Notes: generated by a model from the letters alone, not told the origin. Shown: positions 27,131-39,399, counted from the first letter of the stretch. The stretch: 64,000 nucleotides of DNA from an uncultured Pelagibacteraceae bacterium (GCA_902560855.1 CACENJ010000001.1:110935-174934); one strand, 5' to 3'. Made by a program: numbers and translations.

Positions 27131-30100
27131 ATGAAAAAAGAAATTACAAACCTATTTAAAAGCTCTGAAATTTCAGAATCTCAAAATTTTAGCAGCATTA
27201 AAATTACATTAGCAAGTCCAGAAAAAATTAAATCTTGGACTTATGGCGAGATAAAAAAACCTGAAACAATTAATTATAGAACATTTAGACCAGAAAAGGA
27301 TGGACTTTTCTGTGCAAGAATTTTTGGTCCAATTAAAGATTACGAATGTTTATGCGGAAAATATAAAAGAATGAAGTTCAGAGGAATTATATGTGAAAAG
27401 TGTGGTGTTGAAGTTACTAAATCAAATGTAAGAAGAGAAAGAATGGGACATATCAATTTAGCTACACCAGTAGCTCATATATGGTTCCTAAAATCTTTAC
27501 CTAGTAGAATTTCTCTTGCCATTGACATGAAACTTAAGGAAGTAGAAAGAGTTTTATACTTTGAGAATTTTATAGTTATTGAACCTGGTCTTACAGGATT
27601 GAAAAAAAACCAATTGTTAGGTGAAGAAGAACTGGTCAAATACCAAGATGAATATGGAGAAGAGTCTTTTACAGCTGGAATTGGAGCTGAAGCTATTTTA
27701 GAAATTTTAAAATCCATTAATCTCGAGGATGAAAGAAATTTACTTATTAAAGCAATAAAAGAAACAAAATCTAAAGTTGCAGAAGAAAGAGCTATTAAAA
27801 GATTAAAACTTATAGATTCTTTTATTGAGACTGGAAATAAACCAGAATGGATGATTCTTACAGTAGTACCGGTAATACCACCTGAGCTAAGACCTTTAGT
27901 TCCTTTAGATGGAGGAAGATTTGCTACATCTGATTTAAATGATTTGTATAGAAGAGTTATAAATAGAAATAACAGACTTAAAAGATTAATAGATCTTAAA
28001 GCTCCAGATATAATTATTAGAAATGAAAAACGAATGTTACAAGAATCTGTTGATGCATTGTTTGATAATGGAAGAAGAGGAAGAGTAATAACAGGAACAG
28101 GAAAAAGACCATTAAAATCTCTTGCTGAAATGCTTAAAGGTAAGCAAGGCAGATTTAGACAAAATTTATTGGGTAAAAGAGTTGACTATTCAGGAAGATC
28201 AGTAATTGTAGTAGGACCAGATTTAAAATTGCATGAGTGTGGTCTTCCAAAAAAAATGGCATTGGAATTATTTAAACCTTTTTTATATGCAAGACTTAAT
28301 AAATTAGGATTAGCATCAACTATAAAACAAGCAAAAAAAATAGTCGAAAAAGAAAGAAATGAAGTTTGGGATGCTTTAGAAATTATTGTTAGAGAGCATC
28401 CAATACTTTTAAATAGAGCTCCTACTTTACATAGATTGGGTGTGCAAGCATTTGAACCAAAATTAATAGAGGGTGATGCTATAGAATTACATCCCTTAAC
28501 TTGCGCAGCTTTTAACGCTGACTTTGATGGCGATCAAATGGCAGTTCACATACCTTTAAGTTTAGAAGCCCAATTGGAAGCAAGAGTTTTAATGATGTCA
28601 ACTAATAATATACTAAGTCCTTCAAACGGAAAGCCAATTATTGTACCAAGCCAAGATATGATACTTGGTATTTATTATTTGTCACAGCAACCTTACCAGA
28701 CAGATAAAATTGAAGGTTATTTTGTAAATAATTCTGAAATACTTCATGCTCTAGAAACAAGAGAGATAAAAGTTCATTCTAGAATTATTTCAAGATTTGA
28801 AACTGTTGATGAAAAAGGAAACGTAAAATTTGAAAAATATACAAGTACAGCAGGAAGATTTTTATTAGCTAATGTTTTGCCTAAAAATAAAGATATTAAA
28901 TTTTCTTTAATAGATAGATTACTACCAAAAAAGATAGTTTCAGAAATAATTGATATTGTTTTTAGGTTTACAGGTCAAAAAAGTACAGTAATATTTTGTG
29001 ATAAATTAAAAGACTTAGGTTTTAAACATGCATTTAAGGCTGGAATTTCTTTTGGTAAAGATGATTTAATTATTCCAAAAAATAAAGCTCAATTAATTGA
29101 TGAAACAAAAAAGTTAATATCTGACTATGAGAATCAATATGCAGAAGGACTAATCACTAGAGGAGAAAAATATAATAAAGTAGTTGATGCTTGGTCTAAA
29201 TGTACAGACAGAGTAGCTGCTGAAATGATGAAAGGCATTTCTGCTACAGAAAATACTGAAGATGGTTTAAAGATTAATTCAGTATTCATGATGGCTGATA
29301 GCGGAGCAAGGGGATCAGCTGCTCAAATGAAACAATTAGCTGGAATGAGAGGTTTAATAGCCAAACCATCAGGAGAAATAATTGAGTCACCAATCACTTC
29401 AAATTTTAAAGAAGGATTAACCGCTCTTGAATATTTTAATTCAACGCACGGAGCAAGGAAAGGTTTAGCTGATACAGCGCTAAAGACTGCAAATTCTGGT
29501 TATTTAACAAGAAGACTATGCGATGTAGCTCAAGATCTAACCATAACGAAAAAAGAATGTGAAAAACCAGGAAATTTAAAACTTTCTGAAATTATTGAAG
29601 GAGGAAACGTAATTGTAAGTCTATCAGAAAGAGCACTTGGAAGAGTTACCGCTGATGATATTAAAAATCCAATAAATGGTGAGCTAATATTAAAAAAAAA
29701 TGAAATGATAGATGAAGCGATTTGTGAAAAAATTGATGCCGCAGGAGTCAAGATTATAAAAGTATATTCTGTAATTACATGCAGTTTAAAAGAAGGTGTT
29801 TGCGCAAGATGTTATGGTAGAGATTTAGCTAGAGGAAAAATAGTTCATGTTGGTGAAGCTGTAGGAATGATCTCAGCTCAATCTATTGGCGAACCTGGTA
29901 CACAATTGACCATGAGAACTTTTCACGTAGGTGGTACCGCTCAAATTAAACAAGAATCCCAAATAATTTGTAAAAATGAAGGTGTTTTAAAAATTATAAA
30001 TACAAACTTACTTGAAGATTCCAAAAAAAATCTAGTAGTAATGGGAAGAAATACACAACTTTCTATTGAAGATGATAAAGGAGCTCAAATAGCACTTTAT

Positions 30101-31294
30101 AAAATTCCTTATGGATCAAAATTATTATTTCAAAGCGGTGATAAAATTAAGAAGAATTCAAAAATTTGCGAATGGGATCCATATACAACACCTGTAATAG
30201 CAGAAAAAAGCGGAACGGTAAGTTTCGTTGACTTAATTGATGGAGTTTCACTAACAGAAACCGTAGATGATGCTACTGGAATATCCTCAAAGTCTGTAAT
30301 TGATTGGAGATCACAATCAAAAAATACAGATTTAAAACCAAGAATAACTTTAAGAGATGATAAAGGAAATGTTATCAAAAAAGCTGATGATAATGAAGCA
30401 AGATATTATTTAGTTCCAGATTCAATACTATCGGTTAAAGATGGCCAAAAGATTTTTGCTGGAGATGTATTAGCAAGATTACCAAAAGAAACATCCAAAA
30501 CAAAAGATATAACAGGAGGTTTACCTCGTGTAGCAGAATTATTTGAAGCAAGAAAAGCAAAAGATAGCGCAATAATTGCTGAAAATAATGGCAAGGTAAT
30601 GTTTGGAAAAGAAGTAAGAGGAAAACAAAGAGTCTCAATAATTGCTGATACAGGGGAAACATCGAACTATCTAATTCCAAAAGGCAAACATATAAATTTT
30701 AACCAAGGTGAAGAAATTAAAAAAGGAGAATATCTTCTAGATGGCCAACCTTTACCGCATGATATTTTAAGAATTTTAGGAGTTGAAGAATTAACTGAAT
30801 ATTTTGTTAACCAAGTTCAAGAAGTTTATAGACTCCAAGGTGTAGTTATTAATGACAAACATATTGAAACAATATTAAAACAGATGCTCAAAAAAATTGA
30901 AGTAAAAGAACCTGGCGATTCTAATTTATTACCTGGGGAAATTATTGATAGAGTAAAATTCAATAATATAAATGAAAAATTAAAATCTGATGGAAAAAAT
31001 GAAGCAAAAGGAGAACGAGTTTTAATGGGTATAACTAAAGCTTCATTGCAAACAGAATCTTTTATTTCTGCTGCTTCATTCCAAGAAACCACAAGAGTTT
31101 TAACAGATGCGGCAATTAGAGGGAAAACTGACGTGTTACAAGGTTTGAAAGAAAACGTAATAGTTGGCAGATTAGTCCCTGCAGGAACAGGTTCTATAAA
31201 AAATAATTGGAACAAAAAAGCACTTGAAGACGATCAAAAATTTCTTACTGAAAAAGAGCAGATAGAAACGTCAGAAACCCAAGTAAATCAATAA
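27131..31294 (+). CDS. rpoC: RNA polymerase subunit beta'
   Basis: A 1387-residue beta' subunit. The N-terminal zinc site has two cysteine pairs (CLCGKYKR and ICEKCGVE), the catalytic Mg-binding loop is [12 protein letters not shown], and the second zinc region includes the cysteines of [14 protein letters not shown]. The bridge-helix/trigger-loop region with [16 protein letters not shown] is intact. It starts 2 bases after rpoB and is followed by a hairpin that may end the rplK-rpoC transcript. Confidence 0.99.
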   Translation: MKKEITNLFKSSEISESQNFSSIKITLASPEKIKSWTYGEIKKPETINYRTFRPEKDGLFCARIFGPIKDYECLCGKYKRMKFRGIICEKCGVEVTKSNVRRERMGHINLATPVAHIWFLKSLPSRISLAIDMKLKEVERVLYFENFIVIEPGLTGLKKNQLLGEEELVKYQDEYGEESFTAGIGAEAILEILKSINLEDERNLLIKAIKETKSKVAEERAIKRLKLIDSFIETGNKPEWMILTVVPVIPPELRPLVPLDGGRFATSDLNDLYRRVINRNNRLKRLIDLKAPDIIIRNEKRMLQESVDALFDNGRRGRVITGTGKRPLKSLAEMLKGKQGRFRQNLLGKRVDYSGRSVIVVGPDLKLHECGLPKKMALELFKPFLYARLNKLGLASTIKQAKKIVEKERNEVWDALEIIVREHPILLNRAPTLHRLGVQAFEPKLIEGDAIELHPLTCAAFNADFDGDQMAVHIPLSLEAQLEARVLMMSTNNILSPSNGKPIIVPSQDMILGIYYLSQQPYQTDKIEGYFVNNSEILHALETREIKVHSRIISRFETVDEKGNVKFEKYTSTAGRFLLANVLPKNKDIKFSLIDRLLPKKIVSEIIDIVFRFTGQKSTVIFCDKLKDLGFKHAFKAGISFGKDDLIIPKNKAQLIDETKKLISDYENQYAEGLITRGEKYNKVVDAWSKCTDRVAAEMMKGISATENTEDGLKINSVFMMADSGARGSAAQMKQLAGMRGLIAKPSGEIIESPITSNFKEGLTALEYFNSTHGARKGLADTALKTANSGYLTRRLCDVAQDLTITKKECEKPGNLKLSEIIEGGNVIVSLSERALGRVTADDIKNPINGELILKKNEMIDEAICEKIDAAGVKIIKVYSVITCSLKEGVCARCYGRDLARGKIVHVGEAVGMISAQSIGEPGTQLTMRTFHVGGTAQIKQESQIICKNEGVLKIINTNLLEDSKKNLVVMGRNTQLSIEDDKGAQIALYKIPYGSKLLFQSGDKIKKNSKICEWDPYTTPVIAEKSGTVSFVDLIDGVSLTETVDDATGISSKSVIDWRSQSKNTDLKPRITLRDDKGNVIKKADDNEARYYLVPDSILSVKDGQKIFAGDVLARLPKETSKTKDITGGLPRVAELFEARKAKDSAIIAENNGKVMFGKEVRGKQRVSIIADTGETSNYLIPKGKHINFNQGEEIKKGEYLLDGQPLPHDILRILGVEELTEYFVNQVQEVYRLQGVVINDKHIETILKQMLKKIEVKEPGDSNLLPGEIIDRVKFNNINEKLKSDGKNEAKGERVLMGITKASLQTESFISAASFQETTRVLTDAAIRGKTDVLQGLKENVIVGRLVPAGTGSIKNNWNKKALEDDQKFLTEKEQIETSETQVNQ

Positions 31295-31318
31295 AAAACA
31301 TCAGATTTTAGATGTTTT
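31295..31318 (+). terminator. Hairpin after rpoC
   Basis: AAAACATC and GATGTTTT form a perfect 8-bp stem with an 8-base loop, directly at the rpoC stop codon. The 3' arm ends in TTTT, so it may act as an intrinsic terminator or attenuator, though the T-run is short. Confidence 0.5.
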
Positions 31319-31323
31319 AGAGT

Positions 31324-31351
31324 TTGACAAAAACAAATTCTATAGTACTTT
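31324..31351 (+). promoter_or_regulatory. Candidate promoter for the str operon
   Basis: A perfect TTGACA (31324-31329) follows the rpoC hairpin. With a 16-base spacer the -10 position reads TACTTT, which is poor; TATAGT at 31341 is better but too close. About 120 leader bases follow, with AGTACT palindromes at 31344 and 31384. This is the only long gap between rpoC and adk. Confidence 0.35.
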
Positions 31352-31470
31352 GTGCGTGTTTTTGGTTGGAATGTAGTGCCTTGAGTACTAAACGCTGCCA
31401 CAAAATATCGTAGATATATTGCAGTTATTTCCACTCAAAAAAATAAATTAATAATTAATGATTAGGAATT

Positions 31471-31842
31471 ATGCCAACAATTAATCAGTTGTTAAGAAAA
31501 AAAAGAGTAAAGCCCAAATTAAGAGATAAAGTTCCAGCATTGGAAAAATCTCCACAAAAAAGAGGTGTTTGCACTAAAGTTTATACAACAACTCCAAAAA
31601 AACCTAATTCTGCATTAAGAAAAGTAGCACGTGTAAGATTATCAAATGGACACGAAGTTACATCTTATATACCTGGAGAAGGACACAATCTTCAAGAACA
31701 CTCTGTAGTTCTTATACGTGGTGGAAGAGTTAAAGATTTACCTGGTGTTAGATATCATATTCTTAGAGGAAACCTTGATACACAAGGAGTTACAGCTAGA
31801 AAACAACAACGTTCGAAATATGGGGCAAAAAAAGGTAAATAA
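31471..31842 (+). CDS. rpsL: Ribosomal protein S12
   Basis: A 123-residue decoding-centre protein. The loops with [14 protein letters not shown] and [12 protein letters not shown] keep the lysines typical of streptomycin-sensitive ribosomes. It is the first gene of a long forward run of translation genes and has the only long leader (176 bases from rpoC). Confidence 0.99.
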   Translation: MPTINQLLRKKRVKPKLRDKVPALEKSPQKRGVCTKVYTTTPKKPNSALRKVARVRLSNGHEVTSYIPGEGHNLQEHSVVLIRGGRVKDLPGVRYHILRGNLDTQGVTARKQQRSKYGAKKGK

Positions 31843-31845
31843 AAA

Positions 31846-32316
31846 ATGTCTAGAAAAAGAAACGCTCCAAAAAAAATTTCAATTTTAGATCCTAAATACA
31901 AATCTGCAATTATTCCCAAATTAATTAATTGTATTATGTATGATGGAAAAAAAACTGTAGCGGAAAAAATTATATATGATGCTATGGAAAAAATTAAAAC
32001 TAAGTCAAAAGATGAACCAATCAATGTGTTTAACGAAGCAATAAACAACATCAGACCAACTGTAGAAGTTAGATCTAGGAGAGTTGGTGGAGCTACGTAT
32101 CAAGTTCCAGTAGAAGTTAAAGCTAACAGGTCACAAGCCTTAGCTTTAAGATGGTTGATTGATGCATCAAGAAAAAGAAAAGATAAGAAAATGTCTGATA
32201 AAATATTCAACGAAATATATGATGCTTATCAGAGTAGAGGAGCAGCAATTAAGAAAAAAGAAGATACACACAAAATGGCAGAGTCAAATAAAGCTTTTGC
32301 TCATTTTAGATGGTAA
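31846..32316 (+). CDS. rpsG: Ribosomal protein S7
   Basis: A 156-residue S7 that organises the 30S head. The RNA-binding block RPTVEVRSRRVGGATYQVP is intact, and ALRWLIDASRKRK follows. It lies 3 bases after rpsL and 6 before fusA in the usual str order. Confidence 0.99.
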   Translation: MSRKRNAPKKISILDPKYKSAIIPKLINCIMYDGKKTVAEKIIYDAMEKIKTKSKDEPINVFNEAINNIRPTVEVRSRRVGGATYQVPVEVKANRSQALALRWLIDASRKRKDKKMSDKIFNEIYDAYQSRGAAIKKKEDTHKMAESNKAFAHFRW

Positions 32317-32322
32317 TAATTT

Positions 32323-34398
32323 ATGCCTAGAACTCATACTTTAGATAAATATAGAAATATTGGTATCATGGCTCACATTGATGCTGGCAAAACTACTACA
32401 ACTGAAAGAGTTCTTTATTACACTGGCAAGAGTCACAAGATTGGGGAAGTTCATGATGGCGCAGCAACTATGGACTGGATGGAACAAGAGCAAGAAAGAG
32501 GCATCACAATTACTTCAGCCGCTACAACTTGTTTTTGGAAAGAACATAGAGTTAATATTATTGATACACCTGGTCATGTAGATTTTACAATTGAAGTTGA
32601 AAGATCATTAAAAGTCCTTGATGGTGCAGTTGCCGTATTTGATGGAGTTGCCGGTGTTGAGCCTCAATCAGAAACAGTATGGCGACAAGCTGATAAATAT
32701 AAAGTTCCTAGAATTTGTTTTGTTAATAAATTAGATAGAACTGGTGCTGATTTTTTTAGATGTGTTGATATGATTAAAGAAAGATTAGGAGCGAAACCTT
32801 TAGTAATGCAAATACCTATAGGCATAGAAGCATCTTTGCAGGGAGTAGTTGATTTAGTACGAATGAAAGCAATAACTTGGAAAGATGAAACTCTTGGTGC
32901 TGAGTTTGAAATAAAAGACATATCTGATGATTTAAAAGAAAGCGCAAATAAATATAGACAAGAACTAGTTGAAACAGCTGTTGAACAAGATGAGAAATTA
33001 ATGGAAAGTTATCTAAATGGAGACGAAATTAAAGATGAAGATTTAATTAAATGTATTAGAAAAGGATGTTTAAATTTTGATTTTGTCCCAGTTTTAACAG
33101 GTTCAGCTTTTAAAAATAAAGGCGTTCAGCCGTTATTAGATGCCGTTGTAGACTATCTTCCAAGCCCTGTAGATATTGGATCTATAAAAGGAACTAAACC
33201 TGGTTCAAAAGAAGAATTGGAAATGAAATTTGAAGATACCGCTCCTTTTTCCGCTTTAGCATTTAAAGTTGCAAATGATCCTTTTGTTGGATCTTTAACT
33301 TTTATTAGAATTTATTCAGGTACGCTTAAAACCGGAACAGGTATTTATAATACCTCAAAAGATAAGGAAGAAAGAGTTGGTAGAATGCTTTTGATGCATG
33401 CAAATTCTAGAGAGGATATAAAAGAAGCTAACGCAGGAGATATAGTTGCTCTAGCAGGGTTAAAACATACAATAACTGGACATACACTTTCAGATGAGGA
33501 TAAGCCAGTTCTTTTAGAACCAATGGAATTTCCAGATCCTGTGATTGAAATTGCCGTTGAACCTAAGACAAAAGCTGACCAAGAAAAAATGGGCGAGGCT
33601 TTAGGAAGATTAGCCAAAGAAGATCCTTCTTTTAGAGTAAGTTCCGATGAAGAGTCTGGGCAAACGATAATTAAAGGAATGGGAGAACTTCATTTAGATA
33701 TAATCGTTGATAGAATGAAAAGAGAGTTTAAAGTAGAAGCTAATGTAGGAGCTCCACAAGTAGCTTACAGAGAAACGATACAAAATTCATCTGTATTTGA
33801 CTATACTCACAAAAAACAAAGTGGTGGTGCTGGACAATTTGCAAGAGTTAAACTTTCAATAGAACCTCTAGAACCAGGAAAAGGTAGAGAAGTTGAAAGT
33901 AAAATTAAAGGAGGCGCAATACCAAAAGAATTTATACCTGGTGTAGAAAAAGGTATAGAAACAGTTTCTGATGCTGGAATTTTAGCTGGCTTTCCTATTA
34001 TAGATTATAAAGTTATAATTTTAGATGGTTTACATCATGATGTTGACTCAAGTGTATTAGCCTTTGAGCTAGCTTCTAGACAATGTTTTAAAGAAGCTTG
34101 CAATAGAGCAGTATTAAAATTACTGGAACCAGTAATGAGAGTAGAAGTTGTTACACCTGAAGATTATATGGGAGATGTAATTGGTGATTTAAATAGTAGA
34201 AGAGGCCAAATTAATACTCAAGAACAAAGAGGCAATGCAACTGTAATTACAGCTATGGTTCCATTAGCAAATATGTTTGGATATATAAATAGTTTAAGAT
34301 CAATGTCACAGGGGCGAGCACAATATTCAATGTTTTTTGATCATTATGCTAAAGTGCCGCAAAATGTTCAGGATGAAGTTACAAAAAAAGCAGGTTAA
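32323..34398 (+). CDS. fusA: Elongation factor G
   Basis: A 691-residue translocation GTPase. G motifs [29 protein letters not shown] and NKLDRTGAD are present, and domain IV contains the [13 protein letters not shown] stretch. The length and the domain order are those of standard EF-G. No tuf gene follows, so the next gene is rpsJ, after 3 bases. Confidence 0.99.
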   Translation: MPRTHTLDKYRNIGIMAHIDAGKTTTTERVLYYTGKSHKIGEVHDGAATMDWMEQEQERGITITSAATTCFWKEHRVNIIDTPGHVDFTIEVERSLKVLDGAVAVFDGVAGVEPQSETVWRQADKYKVPRICFVNKLDRTGADFFRCVDMIKERLGAKPLVMQIPIGIEASLQGVVDLVRMKAITWKDETLGAEFEIKDISDDLKESANKYRQELVETAVEQDEKLMESYLNGDEIKDEDLIKCIRKGCLNFDFVPVLTGSAFKNKGVQPLLDAVVDYLPSPVDIGSIKGTKPGSKEELEMKFEDTAPFSALAFKVANDPFVGSLTFIRIYSGTLKTGTGIYNTSKDKEERVGRMLLMHANSREDIKEANAGDIVALAGLKHTITGHTLSDEDKPVLLEPMEFPDPVIEIAVEPKTKADQEKMGEALGRLAKEDPSFRVSSDEESGQTIIKGMGELHLDIIVDRMKREFKVEANVGAPQVAYRETIQNSSVFDYTHKKQSGGAGQFARVKLSIEPLEPGKGREVESKIKGGAIPKEFIPGVEKGIETVSDAGILAGFPIIDYKVIILDGLHHDVDSSVLAFELASRQCFKEACNRAVLKLLEPVMRVEVVTPEDYMGDVIGDLNSRRGQINTQEQRGNATVITAMVPLANMFGYINSLRSMSQGRAQYSMFFDHYAKVPQNVQDEVTKKAG

Positions 34399-34401
34399 TT
34401 A

Positions 34402-34710
34402 ATGGATAAACAAAATATTAGAATAAAATTAAGAGCTTACGATAATAAAATCCTAGATAAGTCTACGGAAGAAATCGTAAACACAGTAAAAAGAACTGGA
34501 GCTAATATAAAAGGTCCTATTCCTTTACCAACAAAAATTGAAAAATATACAGTTTTAAGATCACCACATATAGATAAAAAAAGTAGAGAACAATTTGAAA
34601 CCAGAACACATAAAAGGCTTATAGATATAATAGAACCAACGCCACAGACAGTTGAAGCTTTAATGAAATTAGATTTAGCTTCAGGAGTTGATGTGGAGAT
34701 AAAGATATAA
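34402..34710 (+). CDS. rpsJ: Ribosomal protein S10
   Basis: A 102-residue S10, also NusE, the partner of the NusG KOW domain. The signature [20 protein letters not shown] is present. It joins the str genes directly to the S10 operon, since the tuf gene usually found here is absent. Confidence 0.98.
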   Translation: MDKQNIRIKLRAYDNKILDKSTEEIVNTVKRTGANIKGPIPLPTKIEKYTVLRSPHIDKKSREQFETRTHKRLIDIIEPTPQTVEALMKLDLASGVDVEIKI

Positions 34711-34712
34711 CA

Positions 34713-35426
34713 ATGAGCGAAATAGGACTTATAGGTAAAAAGGTAGGAATGACAAGGGAATTTTATAAAGGCGGTCAGTCTGTGCCAGTGACAGTAATAA
34801 GATTAGAAAAAGCTAGAGTAATACAAGTTACCGATGAAACAAAAAGGGGATATAAAGCAGTTCAAATGGGTTTTGGAAGCATCAAATCTTCTAAAGTTAC
34901 AAAGTCAATGAAAGGGTTTTTTTCTAAAAAAAACACACAACCAAAAAAACATTTAAAAGAATTTAGGGTAAACAATTTAGATAATTACAAAGAAGGAAAC
35001 GAATTTGGTATTGAAATTTTTAAAGATGTGAAATTTGTTGATGTAAAATCCAAAACGATTGGAAAAGGTTTCGCTGGTGTAATGAAAAGGCATAATTTCT
35101 CAGGTTTAAGAGCTACTCATGGGGTATCAGTTTCACACAGATCACACGGTTCTACTGGTCAAAGACAAGACCCAGGTAAAGTTTTTAAAGGTAAAAAAAT
35201 GGCAGGCCATATGGGGAGTAAAATCAGAACAATGCAAAATCTTGAAATCATTAAATCTGATATAGACAATAGCTTACTGTTCGTAAAAGGTTCAGTTCCA
35301 GGATCAAAAAATTGTCAAATCTTGGTAAAGAAAGCAATAAAAAACACTAAAAAATTAACCATGAAAGAAAAAATAGAAGCAATAGAAAAATTAAAAAAAA
35401 TACCAGATAAAAAAAAAAAGAAATAA
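34713..35426 (+). CDS. rplC: Ribosomal protein L3
   Basis: A 237-residue L3 that helps initiate 50S assembly. The N-terminus has [13 protein letters not shown] and the central loop region near the peptidyl-transferase centre has [14 protein letters not shown]. The C-terminus carries a Lys-rich tail of about 30 residues beyond the usual end near residue 208, ending KKKKK. Confidence 0.97.
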   Translation: MSEIGLIGKKVGMTREFYKGGQSVPVTVIRLEKARVIQVTDETKRGYKAVQMGFGSIKSSKVTKSMKGFFSKKNTQPKKHLKEFRVNNLDNYKEGNEFGIEIFKDVKFVDVKSKTIGKGFAGVMKRHNFSGLRATHGVSVSHRSHGSTGQRQDPGKVFKGKKMAGHMGSKIRTMQNLEIIKSDIDNSLLFVKGSVPGSKNCQILVKKAIKNTKKLTMKEKIEAIEKLKKIPDKKKKK

Positions 35427-35429
35427 AAA

Positions 35430-36053
35430 ATGAAATTAAATACAATTGATATAAATGGAAAAAAAAGTTCGATAGAAGTTTTAGATACTTTCATATCAGA
35501 CAAAGTAAATAAGAAACTAATTGACGTTGTCTTATATAAGACTATTGCCAATTTTAAAGGAAGAAAAGCTAAAACAAAACAAAAAAATGAGATTGTTGGA
35601 TCTACAGCAAAAATTTATGCACAGAAAGGTACTGGAGGAGCAAGACACGCTAGTAGAAAAGCTCCTTTATTTGTAGGTGGAGGTGTTGCCCATGGACCTA
35701 AAGGTGAGCTTTCTTACAAGAAAAGAAAATTAAATAAAAATGAAAAAAAACAAAGTGTTGCATCATTAATTTCAGAAAAAAATAAGCAAAATGAATTAAT
35801 TATTTTTAATGATTTTAAAAATGAAATTAAAAAAACAAAAGAAATGAATGATATTCTAAAAAAATTAGATGCAACTAATTCTTTAGTTATTTTAGATAAA
35901 ACTTCTAAGGAAAACATTATTAGATCAGTAAAAAACATACCAAACGTTAAAGTCACAGATATAAATCATTTTAGCGCTTTTGATATTGTAAGGTTTAAAA
36001 AAATTATTTTTACAGAAAGTTCAATAAAGGAATTAGAAAAGAGATACGCATAA
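35430..36053 (+). CDS. rplD: Ribosomal protein L4
   Basis: A 207-residue L4. The extended loop that lines the exit tunnel includes KIYAQKGTGGARHASRKAP and GPKGELSYKK. In E. coli L4 also represses the S10 operon through its leader; no matching leader is recognised here. It shares one base with rplW. Confidence 0.97.
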   Translation: MKLNTIDINGKKSSIEVLDTFISDKVNKKLIDVVLYKTIANFKGRKAKTKQKNEIVGSTAKIYAQKGTGGARHASRKAPLFVGGGVAHGPKGELSYKKRKLNKNEKKQSVASLISEKNKQNELIIFNDFKNEIKKTKEMNDILKKLDATNSLVILDKTSKENIIRSVKNIPNVKVTDINHFSAFDIVRFKKIIFTESSIKELEKRYA

Positions 36054-36346
36054 TGCAAAAAATACATCTTTACGATAAAATATTATTTCCAGTAGTTACA
36101 GAAAAATCAACAAATTTATCTGAACAAAATAAAATTGTCTTTAAAGTACCTGCTACTTCAAATAAAAAAGTTTTAAAAAAAAATATTGAGAAAATATTTA
36201 AAGTAAATGTAATAAAAGTTAATATAATTAATAAGAAATCAAAAGAGAAAATCGTAAGAAATAGAAAAGTTAGAGTTGTTGGTTATAAAAAAGCAATAAT
36301 AACACTTAAAAAAGGTCAAAATATTGATCTAACGACTGGAATATAA
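36053..36346 (+). CDS. rplW: Ribosomal protein L23
   Basis: A 97-residue L23, at the tunnel exit where trigger factor and SRP dock. The pattern VVTEKSTNLSEQNKIVFKV is typical. It shares one base with rplD and lies 3 bases before rplB. Confidence 0.96.
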   Translation: MQKIHLYDKILFPVVTEKSTNLSEQNKIVFKVPATSNKKVLKKNIEKIFKVNVIKVNIINKKSKEKIVRNRKVRVVGYKKAIITLKKGQNIDLTTGI

Positions 36347-36349
36347 TTA

Positions 36350-37183
36350 ATGACATTAAAAAATTTTAAACCATATACAAAATCAAGAAGATCTACTGTT
36401 CTAGTTGATAGATCTGATTTATGGAAAGGGAAGCCATATAAAGCATTAACTGAAAAGAAAAAATCCTCAAAGGGTAGAAATAACATGGGTAGAATTACAT
36501 CAAGAAATACAGGTGGTGGTCATAAGCAAAAATATAGAGTTGTTGATTTTTATAGAAAGAAAAAGGATATGACAGCACAAGTAGAACGTATCGAGTATGA
36601 TCCAAATAGATCAAGTTATATCATGCTGGTTAAATTTGAAGATGGGGAAAAATTTTACTATTTAGCACCACAAAATATTAAAGTTGGTGACATCATTCAA
36701 AACGGGTCTAATATAGAAATTAAAAATGGTAACTGTATGCCATTAAGCGAGATACCTTCAGGCATTAATATACACAATGTTGAAATTCAACCTGGCGGGG
36801 GAGGAAAAATAGCAAGATCTGCTGGTACATCTGTTAGTATTTCTGGAATAGATGGTAATTATTCAATAATTAAAATGACTTCTGGAGAAATTAGAAGAAT
36901 AGATTCGAGATCAAATGCAACTATTGGTGTTTTGTCTAATCCTGACCAAAAAAATATTAGCATTGGTAAAGCTGGAAGATCTAGATGGTTAGGTAGAAGA
37001 CCTCATACTAGAGGAGTCGTTATGAACCCAGTTGATCACCCACACGGTGGAGGTGAAGGTAAATCTGCTGGAGGAAGACATCCAGTTTCACCTACAGGTG
37101 TATCAGCAAAAGGTTTAAAAACTAGAGACAACAAAAGAACTGACAAATTTATAATAAGAAGAAGAAAGAATAAAAAGGTATAA
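36350..37183 (+). CDS. rplB: Ribosomal protein L2
   Basis: A 277-residue L2, required for subunit joining and peptidyl-transferase centre assembly. The C-terminal signature MNPVDHPHGGGEGK includes the His implicated in peptidyl-transferase activity. The RNA-binding core with NTGGGHKQKYR is intact. Confidence 0.99.
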   Translation: MTLKNFKPYTKSRRSTVLVDRSDLWKGKPYKALTEKKKSSKGRNNMGRITSRNTGGGHKQKYRVVDFYRKKKDMTAQVERIEYDPNRSSYIMLVKFEDGEKFYYLAPQNIKVGDIIQNGSNIEIKNGNCMPLSEIPSGINIHNVEIQPGGGGKIARSAGTSVSISGIDGNYSIIKMTSGEIRRIDSRSNATIGVLSNPDQKNISIGKAGRSRWLGRRPHTRGVVMNPVDHPHGGGEGKSAGGRHPVSPTGVSAKGLKTRDNKRTDKFIIRRRKNKKV

Positions 37184-37186
37184 TTT

Positions 37187-37498
37187 ATGGCACGAGCAGT
37201 ATGGAAAGGACCATTTGTAGAAGAAAGCATAATTAAAAAAGTTGAAAAACAAAAAAATGAAACTAATAGAAAACCAATAAAAACGTGGTCAAGAAAGTCT
37301 ACAATAATTCCTGATTTTGTTGGAACAAGTTTTTTAATTTATAACGGAAAAAAGTTTATTCCAATAACTATATCGGAAGATATGGTAGGACATAAGTTTG
37401 GTGAATTTGCTCCAACCAGACAATTTGCTGGCCATACACCCGCAGATAAAAAAGCTGCTGCAGAAGAATCTGCTCCAAAAAAAGATGATAAAAAATAA
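37187..37498 (+). CDS. rpsS: Ribosomal protein S19
   Basis: A 103-residue S19 with the conserved [15 protein letters not shown] and [16 protein letters not shown]. The usual protein ends around residue 92; here a charged, Ala/Lys-rich tail of about 15 residues follows ([16 protein letters not shown]). The tail is compositionally biased and probably disordered. Confidence 0.98.
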   Translation: MARAVWKGPFVEESIIKKVEKQKNETNRKPIKTWSRKSTIIPDFVGTSFLIYNGKKFIPITISEDMVGHKFGEFAPTRQFAGHTPADKKAAAEESAPKKDDKK

Positions 37499-37501
37499 TT
37501 T

Positions 37502-37921
37502 ATGAACAAGTCAACGAAAAGTATTGAAAATAAAATTAAACTAGTAAGATCTGTAAATAAAAATATTAGATCAAGTACAAGAAAATTAAATCCTATTTTA
37601 AGAGCAATTGTTGGAAAAAAAGTAGATGTAGCAATAAGAGATTTAACATTTTCTGATAAAAGAATTTCTAAAGATATTAAAAAAACATTATCATCTGCAA
37701 TAGCTAATGCTGAGAATAATTTTCAATATGATATTGATAGATTAATTGTGAAGGAAGCTTATTGTGGGAAACAAATAATTATGAGAAGATTTAGGCCAAG
37801 GGCAAAAGGAAGAGCAGCACCTATTAAAAAACCTTATTCTAATTTAACAATAATTTTATCAGAATTAAAGAAAGTAGAAAAACAATTAAAGAAAGTAGAA
37901 AAACATGGGACAAAAAGTTAA
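37502..37921 (+). CDS. rplV: Ribosomal protein L22
   Basis: A 139-residue L22 lining the exit tunnel. The beta-hairpin region has [17 protein letters not shown]. The C-terminus repeats [14 protein letters not shown], an extension beyond the usual ~110 residues. It overlaps rpsC by 17 bases. Confidence 0.96.
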   Translation: MNKSTKSIENKIKLVRSVNKNIRSSTRKLNPILRAIVGKKVDVAIRDLTFSDKRISKDIKKTLSSAIANAENNFQYDIDRLIVKEAYCGKQIIMRRFRPRAKGRAAPIKKPYSNLTIILSELKKVEKQLKKVEKHGTKS

Positions 37922-38564
37922 CCCCGTTGGCCTAAGACTAGGAATAAATAGAGGCTGGGACTCGGTTTGGTACGCAAAAAAGAAAGATTTTGGAAGATAC
38001 TTAATTGAAGATTTTAAAATTAGAAAATATATTAAGGAAAACGTAGTAAACTCTGGAGTTTCTAAAGTTATGATTGAAAGAGCTGCACAAAAATGTTTTG
38101 TTACTATTTATACTTCAAGACCTGGATTTGTAATTGGTAAAAAGGGTAGCGACATTGAAAAAATAAAAACAAAACTATCAAAATTTACTAAAAACGAGAT
38201 AACTTTAAATATTAAGGAAGTAAAAAAACCTGAAACTAACAGTTTCTTGGTGGCTGAAAACATAGCTCAGCAATTAGTAAAAAGAATTTCTTACCGTAGA
38301 GCCATGAAAAGAGCAATGCAATCTGCACTTAGATTGGGAGCCAAAGGTATAAAAGTTTCTATAAGCGGCAGATTAGGAGGTAATGAAATTGCCCGTACTG
38401 AATGGTTACGAGATGGAAGTATACCATCACACACATTAAGAGCTGACATTGATTACGCTGAAGCAGAAGCTTTAACTACATATGGTGTAATTGGTATTAA
38501 AGTATGGATTTATAAAGGTGAAATTTTTACAAAAGAATTTAGCCAGGAGACAAATAAAAAATAA
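37905..38564 (+). CDS. rpsC: Ribosomal protein S3
   Basis: A 219-residue S3 at the mRNA entry site. The KH-domain GXXG region reads [15 protein letters not shown] and the C-terminal domain contains [14 protein letters not shown]. The ATG lies inside the last codons of rplV (17-base overlap), which fits the universal N-terminus [13 protein letters not shown]. Confidence 0.98.
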   Translation: MGQKVNPVGLRLGINRGWDSVWYAKKKDFGRYLIEDFKIRKYIKENVVNSGVSKVMIERAAQKCFVTIYTSRPGFVIGKKGSDIEKIKTKLSKFTKNEITLNIKEVKKPETNSFLVAENIAQQLVKRISYRRAMKRAMQSALRLGAKGIKVSISGRLGGNEIARTEWLRDGSIPSHTLRADIDYAEAEALTTYGVIGIKVWIYKGEIFTKEFSQETNKK

Positions 38565-38566
38565 AT

Positions 38567-38977
38567 ATGCTACAACCAACTAGAACAAAATTTAGAAAAG
38601 CTCACAAAGGAAGAATTCATGGAAAATCTTCAAGAGCCAATTTAATGAATTATGGTGCTTATGGATTAAAAGCATTACAACCAGATAGAGTTATTTCTAA
38701 ACAAATTGAAGCTGCAAGAGTAGCATTAACAAGATTTATGAAACGTCAAGGAAGAGTATGGACAAGAATCTTTCCAAATATACCTGTTTCAAAAAAACCT
38801 GTAGAAGTAAGAATGGGTAAAGGAAAAGGTTCACCAGAATATTATGCATGCAGAGTTAAACCTGGTAGGATATTATTTGAGGTAGATGGAGTATCTGAAG
38901 AAATTGCGAGAGAAGCTTTATATAAAGCATCAGCTAAACTTCCTATAAAAACAAAATTTATTAAAAGGTTTTCCTAA
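38567..38977 (+). CDS. rplP: Ribosomal protein L16
   Basis: A 136-residue L16 near the A-site tRNA elbow. It has [14 protein letters not shown] at the N-terminus, where other species read KHRKQHRGR, and the central [20 protein letters not shown] block. It starts 2 bases after rpsC and ends 1 base before rpmC. Confidence 0.98.
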   Translation: MLQPTRTKFRKAHKGRIHGKSSRANLMNYGAYGLKALQPDRVISKQIEAARVALTRFMKRQGRVWTRIFPNIPVSKKPVEVRMGKGKGSPEYYACRVKPGRILFEVDGVSEEIAREALYKASAKLPIKTKFIKRFS

Positions 38978-38978
38978 A

Positions 38979-39170
38979 ATGAAAAAGAAAGAAATAAATA
39001 AATTGACTAAAAGCCAAGCAATTAAAGATATAGATAAGTTTAAAAAAGACCTATTTAACTTTCGTTTTCAAAAATCAAACGGTCAATTAACTAGCCCATC
39101 GAAAATTAAGGAGTCAAAAAAAACAATTGCAAGACTTAAAACTTTGATAGAAAGAAAATTTAATGCCTAA
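38979..39170 (+). CDS. rpmC: Ribosomal protein L29
   Basis: A 63-residue two-helix protein with the family core [12 protein letters not shown] and [15 protein letters not shown]. It sits beside L23 at the tunnel exit. It overlaps rpsQ by 8 bases. Confidence 0.95.
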   Translation: MKKKEINKLTKSQAIKDIDKFKKDLFNFRFQKSNGQLTSPSKIKESKKTIARLKTLIERKFNA

Positions 39171-39399
39171 AAAAATATTAACAGGTGTCGTTGTAAGTGA
39201 TAAACCAAATAAAACTATAACAGTTTTAGTTGAAAGAAAGTATCAACACCCAGTTCTTAAAAAAATTATTAAAGTGAAAAAAAAATACCATGCACATGAC
39301 GAAAATAATAAATTTAAAAATGGAGATAAAGTTTCAATTATTGAAAGCAAGCCATATTCAAAAAATAAAAAATTTGAAGTTATGGGAGATAACAAATGA
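39163..39399 (+). CDS. rpsQ: Ribosomal protein S17
   Basis: A 78-residue S17 with the OB-fold start [20 protein letters not shown] and the KKYHAHDE segment. It overlaps rpmC by 8 bases and rplN by 4 (ATGA). Confidence 0.97.
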   Translation: MPKKILTGVVVSDKPNKTITVLVERKYQHPVLKKIIKVKKKYHAHDENNKFKNGDKVSIIESKPYSKNKKFEVMGDNK

